From Batkoa obscura (taxonomy: Eukaryota > Entomophthoromycota > Entomophthoromycetes > Entomophthorales > Batkoaceae): a DNA stretch of 64,000 nt. Numbering within the stretch: position 1 is the stretch's first letter; each line of letters begins with the position of its first letter. The translations under genes were made by a program, and so were the position numbers. The DNA is taken from assembly GCA_030770535.1 (NCBI GenBank), contig JASVEC010000052.1, positions 124,001-188,000 on the forward strand, in the 5' to 3' direction. The notes under the pieces were generated by a model, which was not told the DNA's origin, searched no databases, and saw only the letters and a program-made list of their open reading frames with translations. Shown here one piece after another: positions 48,705 through 60,054 of this stretch.

Positions 48705-51122
48705 TTTGGATATAATATGTTAATTGATTTAAATAAAGAGATTTAAATTGAAATTGAAATAAAAAGAGATAGAATGAGAAGATAGAGTGATTATGAAATT
48801 TTATCTTTTATCAAAATTTTATTAACGTGTAATCTTATCTTATTTATATGTGACTGACAAATGTAGTGACGAAGTAATTGATAGCAATTGGCTATGGACA
48901 AGATTAGAAATTAACCAATAAACAGCATCATTTTCAGAATTATATGAAAATTAGTTCCTAGATTACCAGATAAAACGAAGCCAATTATATCTTATTCTAG
49001 TAAGTAAACTGAAAAAGTGGTTAGCTAGTTTTCAAATTGTATCTAATATGAAGCTTAAATAAAGATATATTTACTATACTTCAATACCTTTTGAATAGTT
49101 TCTGATGCTTAATTAACTAATAATATAGTAGCTCGCTTCAATAGATTAATAGATCAATAGAACTTTAAAGCGATTTATTCACTGAAGTTTTACTAAACTT
49201 GATTATAATATTGCTAAATAAAGAATAGGCGTTTCGCTTTTTCTTACGTAAAAATTAACAATTTAACCATGGTTCAGTAATTAAGAATAGTTGTCTATAG
49301 CCTAAATTAAAGTATAAATGCAATAATATTTATTCGATAATATTAATATTGCTTTTGTGACATATTAAATGAGCTATAATTATAAACATGAATTAATAGA
49401 TTATAAATGAAATGAATATTATAATAGATACAATTGAGTTTTTTATCATTGATACAATCCTAGCTTATATGATTTCTAAAGTGTAATATTAAAATATTTG
49501 ATTAAATTGTTTCAAACTTTCTAACTATTATATGATGAATTTATAACTAAGAAAGTTATAATTAGATTAAATTCAATAAAACTACTTATATATATTAAAA
49601 CTTAACCAATAATACTCTCTTACTTATATATTAATTAATATTATTAGACTACTTCATTTTATTGTGAAATTTAGTCTATTAGTTATAAATCTATTTTTAA
49701 CACTTTTGACCCCTGTTAATGAATTATAAATAAGTTACAAAAATATGTATTTATGACTTTGTTTATAAATATTTTGTCTTACAATTTTCTTGCAATTCAT
49801 TAACTCGGTGTATAATTACTGATAATTTTAAAATACTTTTATTCTCACTAAAACTCAAAACAGTTTAAAACAGTCTAAAAACAGTCCAAAAACAGTTGCT
49901 ATCTTTGAATGTAAATTTTAAACTAAAAGTGAGGTTTCAAAGTCCAAAGCTTAAACAAAATTTATATATTTACTAAAATATTTGCCCATTAGGACTCAGC
50001 TTAAGAGACAAAATCAAAATAAATTAAGAGTGTTAATTAACTATTTTTTTCAATTTCTAATAACGTTAATTATGAATTAATAGTTAAATAGTAAATATAG
50101 CATAAATAATACAAATTCAAGCTATGACTTTTATTTGAATAAAACAAAATAAATTTACTTTACTTCATCTAAATAGTTTAATATATCTCTGTAAAATTAA
50201 TTTTGAAGTTCATCAGACATTCCAAAATTATAAAACTTAATACTAAAAATATTATTACCATAAAGGCATTAGTTTGCTAATTTTTAAAGTAACAACACTA
50301 AGCTGTTATTTCACTCATTAACAATGAATAAATGTATGAACCTCAGCGTTATATTGAGATATTCGTTATTACAAACAATTGTTAATTAACATATTCCTAA
50401 TCTTTAATATAGTTAAATAAAAATACAAAAATTTCTTCATTGATCGATCATACCCATCCAAGTAAAATCATGAACTTTATTTTTGGGTTAACCTTATATC
50501 ACTATTTAAAAATATTATTGATAGAGATAATGAATTAGCTATACATAATCAATTAAACTCTAATAAAGAACGTGTTAAAAATAGTCAACTATTATACTTT
50601 ATAAAGTAATTAACTCGACATCTATTATTATCTGATCTCACCTTTTATTTTAAAGCTGTTGATTCCATATTTATATATAGTTTGAGTAAAAAATATATAA
50701 TACATGAAGATTCTAGACTCATTATATCAAAACTAAGAGTTGATAGATTATAAGCCACAAACAAGCAATGAAAACTAAATACACACATGTTAGGATAGAA
50801 ATAAAATAATAAAATAAGAGAGATATTATTAAAATTTAACTGGGAGGAAAAAATTACTAAAAATGGAAATAAAGTAAAATTGTAACAAAAAAATGATTAA
50901 TTTGATGAAAATTTTAATGAACCCCAAGTTTTCTCCATAAATTTCATATTTTTTAAAGAATTGGAAAAAAGTTAAATGCTTTTTTACACATGCTGTAAAT
51001 ATTATTTAAGTTGATTTCATTTTAAGCTATCTTTATCTAATTCTTATGTAATAAGCTTGGAACTATATATATAGCTTAATAATATAATAAATCTAAAATT
51101 TAGTTTAAAATTACAAATAGCT
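48705..51122. other. 2.4 kb intergenic region
   Basis: Upstream of pyruvate carboxylase, so its promoter lies in the first few hundred bases. The rest is AT-rich with no ORF or MITE. A short tandem motif at 49851-49897 is listed separately. Confidence 0.4.
49851..49897. repeat. four-fold AAAACAGT tandem motif
   Basis: The octamer AAAACAGT occurs four times within 47 bases, at 10-11 base spacing, with variable linkers tt, cta, cca. The spacing is close to one helical turn. It could be a factor-binding cluster or a chance microsatellite. Confidence 0.5.
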
Positions 51123-51632
51123 ATGGTATCCTTCGGTTGGTTGAAATTACAAGAAGAAGAGATCAATATTGAAGAATATCGTACATTGAGGAGTAAGTTG
51201 ATTCTAAAGTACTTTGTAGTATTTTGGATTCAACTATGTGTATTATTTGGTGTAATGATATGGATGGTTGTAAACAAATCCGATATAATCTATTATTTTT
51301 TAATGCTGCATATTGCATTAATGATTTTTGGTTTTCAAATTTGGTACTTTTATTGTAAATATCAAGCTCTAAAGAGATCAGCTTTATATAACGGTGATAA
51401 GTCTATAAATAATAATCATGATGAAATTAAAGGTTTATCACTACCACCCCCTTCCTATAGGGAATCTATAAATCGTACATCAAAAAATAGTATTTTTACA
51501 CCTGCTGATGACTTTAAGGATACATGGGGATCTAAAAATGTTCATTCAGCTATTTTACCTTTTGACCAAGAGTATCAGTTATCTATAATGATAGCATCTC
51601 CTTCGAAAGCATTAAACACAAAGTTAAATTAA
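51123..51632 (+). CDS. small two-helix membrane protein with PY motif
   Basis: A single exon of 169 aa with an ATG start. Two hydrophobic helices lie at about residues 30-50 (YFVVFWIQLCVLFGVMIWMVV) and 57-80 (YYFLMLHIALMIFGFQIWYFY). The C-terminal ~85 residues are polar, Ser/Asn-rich, and contain PPPSY near residue 112. That is a PPxY motif of the kind bound by WW domains of Nedd4/Rsp5 ubiquitin ligases. Both tails would face the same side, probably the cytosol. I do not recognise an orthologue. An adaptor or cargo for Rsp5-type ubiquitination is possible but inferred only from the motif. Natural codon use and length support a real gene. Confidence 0.6.
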   Translation: MVSFGWLKLQEEEINIEEYRTLRSKLILKYFVVFWIQLCVLFGVMIWMVVNKSDIIYYFLMLHIALMIFGFQIWYFYCKYQALKRSALYNGDKSINNNHDEIKGLSLPPPSYRESINRTSKNSIFTPADDFKDTWGSKNVHSAILPFDQEYQLSIMIASPSKALNTKLN

Positions 51633-51857
51633 CCGTATCATTTTAATATTTATACAAGAAAATAAAATAATCTTAATCTCAATTATACTAATGTATTACT
51701 TTATTTACATCTCTATTCTAATATGCACTTCTATTCCTCTATTATTCTATTCTATACATTGAAATAAAATCTATATAGCTTAATTAATAACATTCATGTT
51801 ATTTACAATATTACAGGGATCAAGTATTAACTCAATTTGAATATGGCATTAAATGAA

Positions 51858-52061
51858 TTACAAAGCGATATTGGGTGTTAAGGAAAGTTTGATTGTCCAT
51901 TGGAGGCCATTTTTTGAAAGATTGGGGAAACCATAGGTTAACATAGTATCAAAATCTTTTACTAGATGAATTTGTTGGCGTAGTTGGGGTATTCTTTCAA
52001 TACTCTTAACGCTTTTTAGAGTTGGCTTGGTCTTCCTCTTTTTACTTTTAAATTGAAACAT
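51858..52061 (-). CDS. possible 67-aa basic protein
   Basis: A single small ORF with a Lys-rich start (FKSKKRKTK) and a less biased remainder (IPQLRQQIHLVKDFDTML, GFPNLSKNGLQW). The residue mix is more protein-like than random AT-rich ORFs here. No domain is recognised and no upstream exon was found. It lies between two genes transcribed on opposite strands. It may be a real small gene or a fragment. Confidence 0.35.
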   Translation of the reverse strand: MFQFKSKKRKTKPTLKSVKSIERIPQLRQQIHLVKDFDTMLTYGFPNLSKNGLQWTIKLSLTPNIAL

Positions 52062-52523
52062 AGAATTTTTAAAAAAATATCAATAAAATTGAATTCATTA
52101 ATGACTGTTTTATATTTTATTATTATCCTCTTTTATACTTATTTAAATTTCTTGGTTGATAAGATTTTCTTGCCTTTCAATTTGTGAATCAACTTAATCT
52201 TTTAGGTTTATCCTTTTCTTTATTTACTCCTTCCTTTTTTAGCTAGCTCATATGAACTATTTTTCATAACTAACTCCGTTTATTAAGTTAGACATTAATA
52301 TAGTTTGAGTTTATTTATAATATTATATAATTTTAACTTCCTAAATGAAGCTTAGTTTTGAATACAATTTCGTAAAACAAAATATGATAAAATATTGACT
52401 AACAAATCATCTATACTAATTATCAATCAACTTAGCTAAAGCAATAAATATCAATTAAAGTAAATTTGAAATAAGTCTTTTATTACAGATAAAATGATAA
52501 AATATACAATAAAATAAATGTGA
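52062..52523. other. spacer, no gene seen
   Basis: AT-rich spacer at the 3' side of the FAS1 gene. No feature supported. Confidence 0.4.
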
Positions 52524-53684
52524 TTAAACTATTGGCATAGCTTCACGTGTATGTTTAACTACAGGAGATAGTTTGACTTCGTTATTATTATTGGGATTGC
52601 TTTGAATATCATTCTGGATAGTACTTTGAATATTACTTGGACCATTACTATTGTCATTACTATTTTGATCGCTATTACTGTTGACACTAGTTGGGTTATT
52701 ATTATTACTGCTATTAGATTTGAAGCCATTTCCAGGTATTAATAAACCTTCTAAAATATGTAAAACCCCAAATCTAGTAATAAGATCAGCCGATTGAACT
52801 TTAATTTGATTAATCAAAAGTCCTTGCTCACTTCTATTAAATTCAAAAACACCGTTTAAAGTCATTAAGGAGTGGTTATTATCCGAAATTCTAGTAGAGT
52901 AGCGTATTTGTTTAGGTGCAAAATGAGCTTGACAAAGCTGATAAATAGCGTCCAAATCCTCCAAAATGGATGGATAATTTTTAACAAATTTTTCTAGGGC
53001 TAAGTTATTAGGTGCCAATACAGTACCACCGCTATATTTATCCATAGTGACAATCAAATCGTTACTAGTTGTCATTTCTAAGAAATGAGTCAGATTAGCT
53101 AGTTTTAACGTATCTGTAACCGTTGATGGTGGTATCAATAAACGATCTACTACATGAACTAAACCGTTTAAGCTAGCCAAATCGGAGTTTATAATCGTTG
53201 CTGGAGGTAATGGGCCAGAACTTACTTGAATTTGACCTAACGATAAACGTGCCCATTTCATACCTTGCTCTTTACCTTGGATTTTTAATAGTGTATTAGC
53301 AAAATGTAAAGATTGTATTGAGCTACCTGGTATTAAACCAGGTAAAATATGATACAGTAATACGCTCTTTAAATCTAGATCGGTCAATCTGTTGATACTA
53401 TTTATTTGCTTCATTGCTTCATTACTTGGTGCTAATATTGTTATCTTTTCGTTTGATTGCTCTAATAAAGTACGTATTTCTTTAAATTGATCACTCTGTA
53501 TAAAATTATAATACTCCATTGTTTGGGGATTTTCTCCTAAGCATTTTAAGATAGAATCGTGTGGTTTTCTCATTGTTAAATTGGTGTATTTCACTACATT
53601 GTTATCCTTTGATTCAATAACGATTTGAGAGAATATAGTGATATTAAAATAACTTAATAAAAAGAAGAATTTAGTTAATATCAT
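52524..53684 (-). CDS. secreted FAS1 (fasciclin) domain protein
   Basis: A single exon of 386 aa. A signal peptide covers about residues 1-20 (MILTKFFFLLSYFNITIFSQ). Two FAS1 domains follow at roughly 40-185 and 190-320. Typical blocks are ITILAPSNEAM, LLYHILPG, NGLVHVVDRLLIPP, TVLAPNNLALEKF and FGVLHILEGLLIPG. The last ~60 residues are an Asn/Ser/Gln-rich linker with no hydrophobic end, so there is no GPI signal. FAS1 proteins act in adhesion and, in fungi, at the cell wall or vacuole. It shares an upstream region with the divergent gene at 54153. Confidence 0.9.
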   Translation of the reverse strand: MILTKFFFLLSYFNITIFSQIVIESKDNNVVKYTNLTMRKPHDSILKCLGENPQTMEYYNFIQSDQFKEIRTLLEQSNEKITILAPSNEAMKQINSINRLTDLDLKSVLLYHILPGLIPGSSIQSLHFANTLLKIQGKEQGMKWARLSLGQIQVSSGPLPPATIINSDLASLNGLVHVVDRLLIPPSTVTDTLKLANLTHFLEMTTSNDLIVTMDKYSGGTVLAPNNLALEKFVKNYPSILEDLDAIYQLCQAHFAPKQIRYSTRISDNNHSLMTLNGVFEFNRSEQGLLINQIKVQSADLITRFGVLHILEGLLIPGNGFKSNSSNNNNPTSVNSNSDQNSNDNSNGPSNIQSTIQNDIQSNPNNNNEVKLSPVVKHTREAMPIV

Positions 53685-54152
53685 AATAAGAAATTAATTA
53701 CAAGATGTTAAAAAATAAAAACTTGTCATTATTTAACTATTTTGTTATTTATAATTCCTTTTTTATTATTTATTTCATTAAGTTGAGTATGAGATTAAAT
53801 TTATGGTAATAAAAGATAATCCTTAGTATCGGAAAATAAGTTTAAAAACTTTAACTGTTGAAAAAAGTAGTAAATTAAGAAACTTGATTGGTTAAATTGA
53901 ATTCTCAATTTCATTTAATAAAAAATGACTTATTTTTAAAAAATTACGATTTAGTATTAATATTACATTATCTGTATGTTTCAATCTCTCTACATGATGA
54001 ATGAGATTTTGCTTTTTATCACTTAATTGAAACCTTCTCGCTCCTATCTTACTTCGGTTTCATTACTCAAAGAGATAAACAAAAAACGCTAATATATAAT
54101 GGAATAAAAATAAAATTTTAAAAACTTTATTTGCTTTATAAATTGATAATTA
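53685..54152. other. divergent promoter region
   Basis: 468 bp between the FAS1 gene (-) and the secreted-protein gene (+), so it should hold both promoters. No clear TATA pair could be assigned. Confidence 0.45.
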
Positions 54153-55215
54153 ATGAAATTTTTATTATTAAGTATTTTATTTTGTAATTTTATTATACAA
54201 AGTAATTTTAAGTTTAAATATATAAAACAATACTCAACATTCATATAGTTTTATCTCAACAAAATAAAACCGAATTCGATATTGATGGGGCTGGTAAAGA
54301 GTAACATTAATACATTGTAAACTTTCAAATTCATTATTAACTTTTACATTGAAAGATTAAAATTAAACGATGTTAGCATCGATGGCGAGAAATTTCACTT
54401 TTTAGATTTTGGCAATAACTCAGTTGCTTATGGTTCTGATGTACAACCCTGTCCAGTTTATATTATAGTCACTGGTAACTAATATATAGAAAATATAGAA
54501 CAAAAGTTTTATACTGTTATTAGGATTTGATAATGAGGGAAGACCAATATTACTAGAAGGTCAAAAAGTTATTTTTGATCATTTACCAGGGGATTTAGAT
54601 TATAGTGATTTAAAAAGAGTGTATTACGTTAAAGTTTCAAAAGATTATAAACTTAATGAAGATAAAGATGCTAAAACTATAAAAAATAAATTCAATGATA
54701 TAAATAGTTCGGTAAGTTGTATAATTTAATCAATAGTAGTATGATAATAACTGATTTAAATTTAGAGTAAATTATATGTAAATTACCCAATAGTACCAAA
54801 AGGATCAACTGTAGAAAATGATGTAGTGACAAAAAATACAGGTTATTATAAAGGAAAGGAAGTATACTATTTTGACTTAGGATTGAATGGCGGGAATAGT
54901 AGTATAGGATATGAAATTAATGGGAAATTGAATGTATATAGTTTGAAGCCTACTCAATCAAATTATACTTCATTTTGGAAGCTAAAGTCATTTAATAACA
55001 ATAACAATAATAATATTAAATCCGTCCAAGATATAATTAACTTGAATATAAGTGAAGCAAATAGTAATGATTTTAAAGTTGTAAATAGACCAATATTCAA
55101 ATTAGATCAGGTCACTAAATCAAACAATACTTTACCAAATTCGTTCGCTTTAATTGATCAATCAGTATTCAATTTATGTTTTATATCAATATCATTGTTA
55201 TACTATGTTATTTAA
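54153..55215 (+). CDS. secreted, probably GPI-anchored protein of unknown function
   Basis: Five exons: 54153-54201, 54249-54300, 54356-54474, 54524-54711 and 54766-55215, giving 285 aa. The model is built from splice sites and frame; the second intron uses a gtaaca donor and is the least certain. Residues 1-19 form a signal peptide (MKFLLLSILFCNFIIQ). The mature part has short beta-rich stretches such as EKFHFLDFGNNSVAYG, VYYVKVS and KLYVNYPIVPKGST. It ends in an Asn-rich segment and a hydrophobic tail (VFNLCFISISLLYYVI) with a small-residue site before it, as in GPI-anchored proteins. I do not recognise a domain. A cell-wall or surface role is inferred from these signals only. Confidence 0.7.
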
Positions 55216-55301
55216 ACTAAAATATAATTCCATTATCAACCTACTCACTTTCTTATCAATATTACTAAATGTAAGATAATAAAAATAATTTGATTATAGT
55301 T

Positions 55302-56210
55302 TTATATTTTATTAAAATCCATTAACTTAATTTTAAATAACTCAAATAAAGTCATCGTCATAGTTGTATTTGGTATAAAATAAAAGCACCTTAATAACAT
55401 TCCTTTATAAAATCCTCGTATTCCATTATTTTTATAGATTGATTTAATTAAGTTTGAAATATTTACTTTATTTTTACTTGTACCGAAATTTTGTTCTGTT
55501 TTTAAATATTGATATTTTGAACGTAAAACTTCGATTGGATGAGTTGATGTTACTGCAAGTAAAGTCGATAATGCAGAAGCTTTTACAAAATTTAATGAAT
55601 CATTATTATTATTGTCATTGAAATACTTTTTGAATTTTTCATAAAATGAAAAGTAAATTAAATTATGAGGACCAAACACTGCTACTGATAAAAAGTACCC
55701 GTTTTGGAACCCAACCATCCCTTGTTTTCTATAAATTTGTTGAATTAGCTTATTAACTTTGACTTGCTGACTATCGTTACCCTGGACTTGCAAATACCCT
55801 TTTATTACTTCCATTGGATTAAATATTAACCCTGCTAAATTTGAAGATAAAAATCCGGAAATCGAGTGATTTAATGAATTATTTTGATCGATATTAAAAT
55901 ACTTGTCCAATACTTTCTTGTTTATATCATAACTTGTATAAAAGATTGTCATCCCAGGTAATGTAAACAATAATGCAACTGAATAGCCAGAATATAATCC
56001 TCTAAGCTGACCCCTATATACGCTTAATCCTTTTTGAGGTTTACTACTATTTTCAAGGGATTTTTCTCCTACTTGATATCTTATTCTTAATGTATCAACT
56101 AATAATTGATTAATATAAATAATTAAATCTATGGTTTACTTACTTGGATGCATTATAGTTCTACTTATTACTGCTGCTAACCCGCTTGCTAATATTGAAT
56201 TTTCTATCAT
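55302..56210 (-). CDS. mitochondrial carrier family (SLC25) protein
   Basis: Two exons on the - strand, 56210-56144 and 56098-55302, give 287 aa. The start ATG (MIENSILASGLAAVISR) begins directly with the first membrane helix, as in many carriers. The three signatures are HPIDTLRIRY (split by the 45 nt intron), NPMEVIKGYLQ and HPIEVLRSKYQ. The G-motifs are GLYSGY, GFQNGY and GFYKGM. The second signature has Gly where a basic residue is usual, and the third repeat is the best conserved. The protein should be in the inner mitochondrial membrane. The substrate cannot be told. Its sequence is more diverged than the carrier at 16.5 kb. Confidence 0.88.
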
Positions 56211-56560
56211 CTTGGAAGTTAAAAAAATAGATTAATAGTTTTGATTTTTTTATTACTAATATTAATTAGATTTCCCGACCCTTGCTTTTTATTGGTTCTT
56301 TTTATTAAAACGGGGTGCATAATTAACCTACTCGTTATGTGATTATAAACCTAACGCTATCAATTCTTTTTAGACCATTTGAGGCTAATATACTTTCCAT
56401 AACTTTTTAAGAAATAAAGTATCAACTATTAGCAAGTTTAATATCAACACATTTCAAATCTAAATCTAATTTTAGGTTTAAAACAACCATTAAATATCTC
56501 TTGAAAGTATTCAAACTTATAAACTTCATAGACTCTATTTTTATATTATAAATCTATTAC
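56211..56560. other. divergent promoter region
   Basis: 350 bp between the carrier (-) and the F-box-like gene (+). It likely contains both promoters. No specific element is called. Confidence 0.45.
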
Positions 56561-57865
56561 ATGGTGTTGCAATTTGATTTATTGTCAGACATCTTGATAG
56601 AGGAAATTTTTCAATTAGTCAATCCAGAAGAATTATTTGATTTATGCTTTTTAAATAAATGTCTGTTTAAGATTGTGAGAAATGTTATTGAAGGTAATTT
56701 AAGGTATTCAATTTACAATCAGGAAGGATTTAAAAAATATCAACACGATTATCAAGAAAAATTCATTAAAGAAGAAGGACTGTCAATGAAACATGTGAAT
56801 ATAAATGGTAATAATATTGGACTTTTGCACTATTGTCCGAATGTAGCATCTCTAAATTATAATCACACAGGTAATAATAATAACAGTAACAAATTAGAAC
56901 TTAGATTACCAAAACTGAAAAAATTAAACATAAATTGTCTCAAACACAGAGATTCGCTTAATTTATTTATTGATTTATTAAAGCAAGTTGAAGCAATCAA
57001 AATCAGCGGACACATTATAATTATCAATACTATCGTTGAATATTTCAATCCAGATAAGCTACATTCACTTATAATTGATGCAGGACATTTTTTATACCTT
57101 GATGGGATAGATATTGTTAAAGTCAAATTTGATAAATTAAAAGTACTACGTTTGGAATCTAAAGGATTTATTGATAATTCGATTCCAATTGACTCTAATC
57201 TAAACTTTGTTCCTAATTTAAGACTGGAGATTATAGGAGATCTTGATTACAATCTTGATCTCAAATGTTTTGGCGATTTAAAACAATTACACAGTATAAA
57301 AATTTTGAATTCCAATTACCATTATTTTAACAATAGGCAGCATAGTGATTTAACAGAAATTGGAAATGATAACATTACTGCCTTAGGATATTTTGAATTA
57401 AAATATTTGGATACTTATGATTTTTTCAAATTATCTGCTTTAAAGGAAATTCATGTTAATGATTTTTCAATAAAGTTATTACAGTCAATTTCGTCCTTAT
57501 CGAATATACAGATTATTCATTTTGTGAACTTAAATTTTAACATCACTCAAATATTTGATAAATTTGGCTTGGACAATAACAATTTTTGTAAGGGACAATA
57601 TAGTAGAATTAAATGTAAGTTTATTAAACAAATTAAAATTGACTTTTATAATGGTTCATTTGACAATCTTCTCGACTTTCTATCCTCATTTACAAATATT
57701 GAGGTAGTCAGTGTTAAAATTTTAGATCTTATAAGTATAAATGTAAAATTCAACTATAAGTTTACTATCCCTTTCTTATTATTTGCCCCTAGTAAGTATA
57801 TTATGAATATTCCATTTTATATTGACCCAAAGAGAATTCCAATGTTAAACTGGGTAAGCCTATAG
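56561..57865 (+). CDS. F-box-like, leucine-rich repeat-type protein
   Basis: A single exon of 434 aa. Residues 5-45 (DLLSDILIEEIFQLVNPEELFDLCFLNKCLFKIV) fit an F-box: a short helix, a Leu/Pro-type turn and a following hydrophobic core. The rest has irregular leucine/isoleucine-rich segments (LRLPKLKKLNINCLK, LKQLHSIKILNSN, LKYLDTYDFFKLSALKEIHV) resembling a degenerate LRR solenoid. Such proteins are usually substrate receptors of SCF ubiquitin ligases through Skp1. The substrate is unknown. Families like this are often expanded in early-diverging fungi. The F-box call is by pattern and moderate. Confidence 0.6.
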   Translation: MVLQFDLLSDILIEEIFQLVNPEELFDLCFLNKCLFKIVRNVIEGNLRYSIYNQEGFKKYQHDYQEKFIKEEGLSMKHVNINGNNIGLLHYCPNVASLNYNHTGNNNNSNKLELRLPKLKKLNINCLKHRDSLNLFIDLLKQVEAIKISGHIIIINTIVEYFNPDKLHSLIIDAGHFLYLDGIDIVKVKFDKLKVLRLESKGFIDNSIPIDSNLNFVPNLRLEIIGDLDYNLDLKCFGDLKQLHSIKILNSNYHYFNNRQHSDLTEIGNDNITALGYFELKYLDTYDFFKLSALKEIHVNDFSIKLLQSISSLSNIQIIHFVNLNFNITQIFDKFGLDNNNFCKGQYSRIKCKFIKQIKIDFYNGSFDNLLDFLSSFTNIEVVSVKILDLISINVKFNYKFTIPFLLFAPSKYIMNIPFYIDPKRIPMLNWVSL

Positions 57866-58464
57866 TAAATTTATTATATTAGTAAAGGGGATCATTTTCT
57901 ATCGTTTATGTTTTGATTTTGAAGGAATTAGAATGATTCTTTGTAGTTGAAATATGTGGTAACACAAGTGTATAAATTTATATTATATTGTAGCCCTTTT
58001 TCTAGTACAAAAGTGGTAATGGATTTATCTATTACTAAATTTTAATCAAATGTGTATTAATAAAGCCTATTGATTTTATAGCTGAGTCTTTATAGCATTT
58101 TGTTTTAATTAAATCACTAATAGCACTTTTGCTAAGGTGATAGCGATCATATCCATAGGTGACTCAAAAATTTCATAAAATCAATTTACTTTTGACAGAA
58201 GGGAGTCATTTATAGATTAACTAAAAATGCCTCAATAAAGAGTTTATTACAATAATTAAAATTTTATCTGTATAGCTTTTTAAAAGTACATAGCTTTAAA
58301 CCCAACTACTTGTATGGATAAAGTTAAACCCAAGGTTCAGCTATATTCCGGTTTTAATTTTTTGCTAAAAAGGCAAATTAGGCATAAACTAAGGCAATAA
58401 CAGCCTTATTTTCTTTATTAAAGAAATTGTACTTTTTTTTCAAATTTCAAACTCATAATATTTA

Positions 58465-58562
58465 GTATAGACATTTTTTAATCTATTCCTTTATCCATTT
58501 TTTAAATGTTGATGAGTGGGAAATTTCTTAGTGGAATTTTTAAACAAAAGACATGCCCATAT
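58465..58562 (-). mobile_element. worn MITE copy 18 (inverted)
   Basis: Recognisable by ccattttttaaatgttgatgagtggg and tttttaaacaaaagacatgccca. The termini are decayed, so this is one of the oldest copies. Confidence 0.55.
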
Positions 58563-59991
58563 TTGAGCTTGTGGATAAGTTTGGTTATGGATTCAAACGC
58601 AGCCTTATATTAACTTATGGTGATGTAACTTGCCTTCATACTATTGTTTTTTAATATTAATATGTATTAAAGATTATGTATAAGCACAAACATGTATATA
58701 GTCATTAGCTTTATTGTTCATTTGTCTATGCGACTTTATACCTTGTACAGCGTTTGATAAACATTTATTTCTATAGTCTGCTTTATATAGCCTGCAATTT
58801 ACTAATTTAGAGATATTTCAATTTCCGCTAAGGGTATATAACTAACAACTGGTTTTATAACAAGCTTTAAAATAATACTTGTTTCTGTTTTTTTATGTTC
58901 TCAATAAAGTCAAAATATAATACCTCGATTTATTTATTAATTCATTATATCATATAAAAAGACTGTGGTTGAGGTAAATGAGAGATTTATTTAGAAATCA
59001 TACATAGCTAATCATTACTCAATATGATCTATATCATGCTATCATATGTTGTTCCCGTTATGTTTATTTATTATCCATATAGTTAACCCTTTTTAAAAGT
59101 AGACTTTGCGATACTTTATTCAAACATTACAATAACATACCATAAACCAACCTAGCGACCTTTATTATAGTAGATAAAATAAAGTCAAGCTTTACTTTTT
59201 AATAATAGTGAAGCAGGAATTATACATTTTTTATTTACTGTTGGACCTTGTCATCTCATCAGTTTAATTTAAACTCATTATATTAAAAGAATAAATTATA
59301 GTCTTAGTGATCTAGATTTAATTGGTTAAGTCTTATAGATCTTTTAAAACTTTTAAAATTATTACCTACTGACTGTCACATTGAACAATGAGCATTTCTT
59401 GCTATATACAGAAAAAATGAGTCTCTCAAAAGGAGGAAAATGTCGCTTCTGTTTATTTTTGTCTAAAAGTGATAATAAGAATTTATTCTTGAAATAAATT
59501 TTAAATGAATCTATAATTAATAAACCTTAAGCACTCCCTCCGTAATTCTGATTATCCTCCTTTTTATCCTTTATTTGAATTTTTAAAAATAAGTGTTCTG
59601 CTTTTTGGCATTAGCAAGGAAAAAGATTGTCTTCAAGTTAATTTTAACTTTGGTTATTTTAATACACTCAATTGTAATTGAATAAATTCTAAAGGAATGA
59701 AACATAAAAGAAATAAAGATTGATTCTTTATCTTTACAAGCGAATTCAAAGAAAGATAGAATAACTTTTATTAAAATTTAAAAAAATTCAACCATCACAA
59801 TTCAAAATGAGTTAAGGAAATAAATAATTTAAATCTATAGCTATATTTGGGAATATATCAAATCTTTGAGCACTAAAAAAATAATGACATATCACATTAT
59901 TCTACTATTATTAGAGAAATAAACTAGTTGCATATTTGAGCAATATCAATAATATAAATCAATTAACTAAAAAATATCTCACTTTAAATGG

Positions 59992-59998
59992 TATAAAT
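59992..59998 (+). promoter_or_regulatory. TATA box of LPMO gene 1
   Basis: TATAAAT, 63 bases before the ATG at 60055. The second LPMO gene has a matching element at nearly the same distance. Confidence 0.5.
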
Positions 59999-60054
59999 AG
60001 TAAAGAAAATAAACTAAAACAAACTAAAATATATTATTTTTAATATATAAAGCT

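Larger units (their letters stand above)
57866..60054. other. 2.2 kb intergenic region
   Basis: AT-rich DNA between the F-box-like gene and the first LPMO gene. It contains one worn MITE (58465-58562) and, at its 3' end, the LPMO promoter. No other gene seen. Confidence 0.4.
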
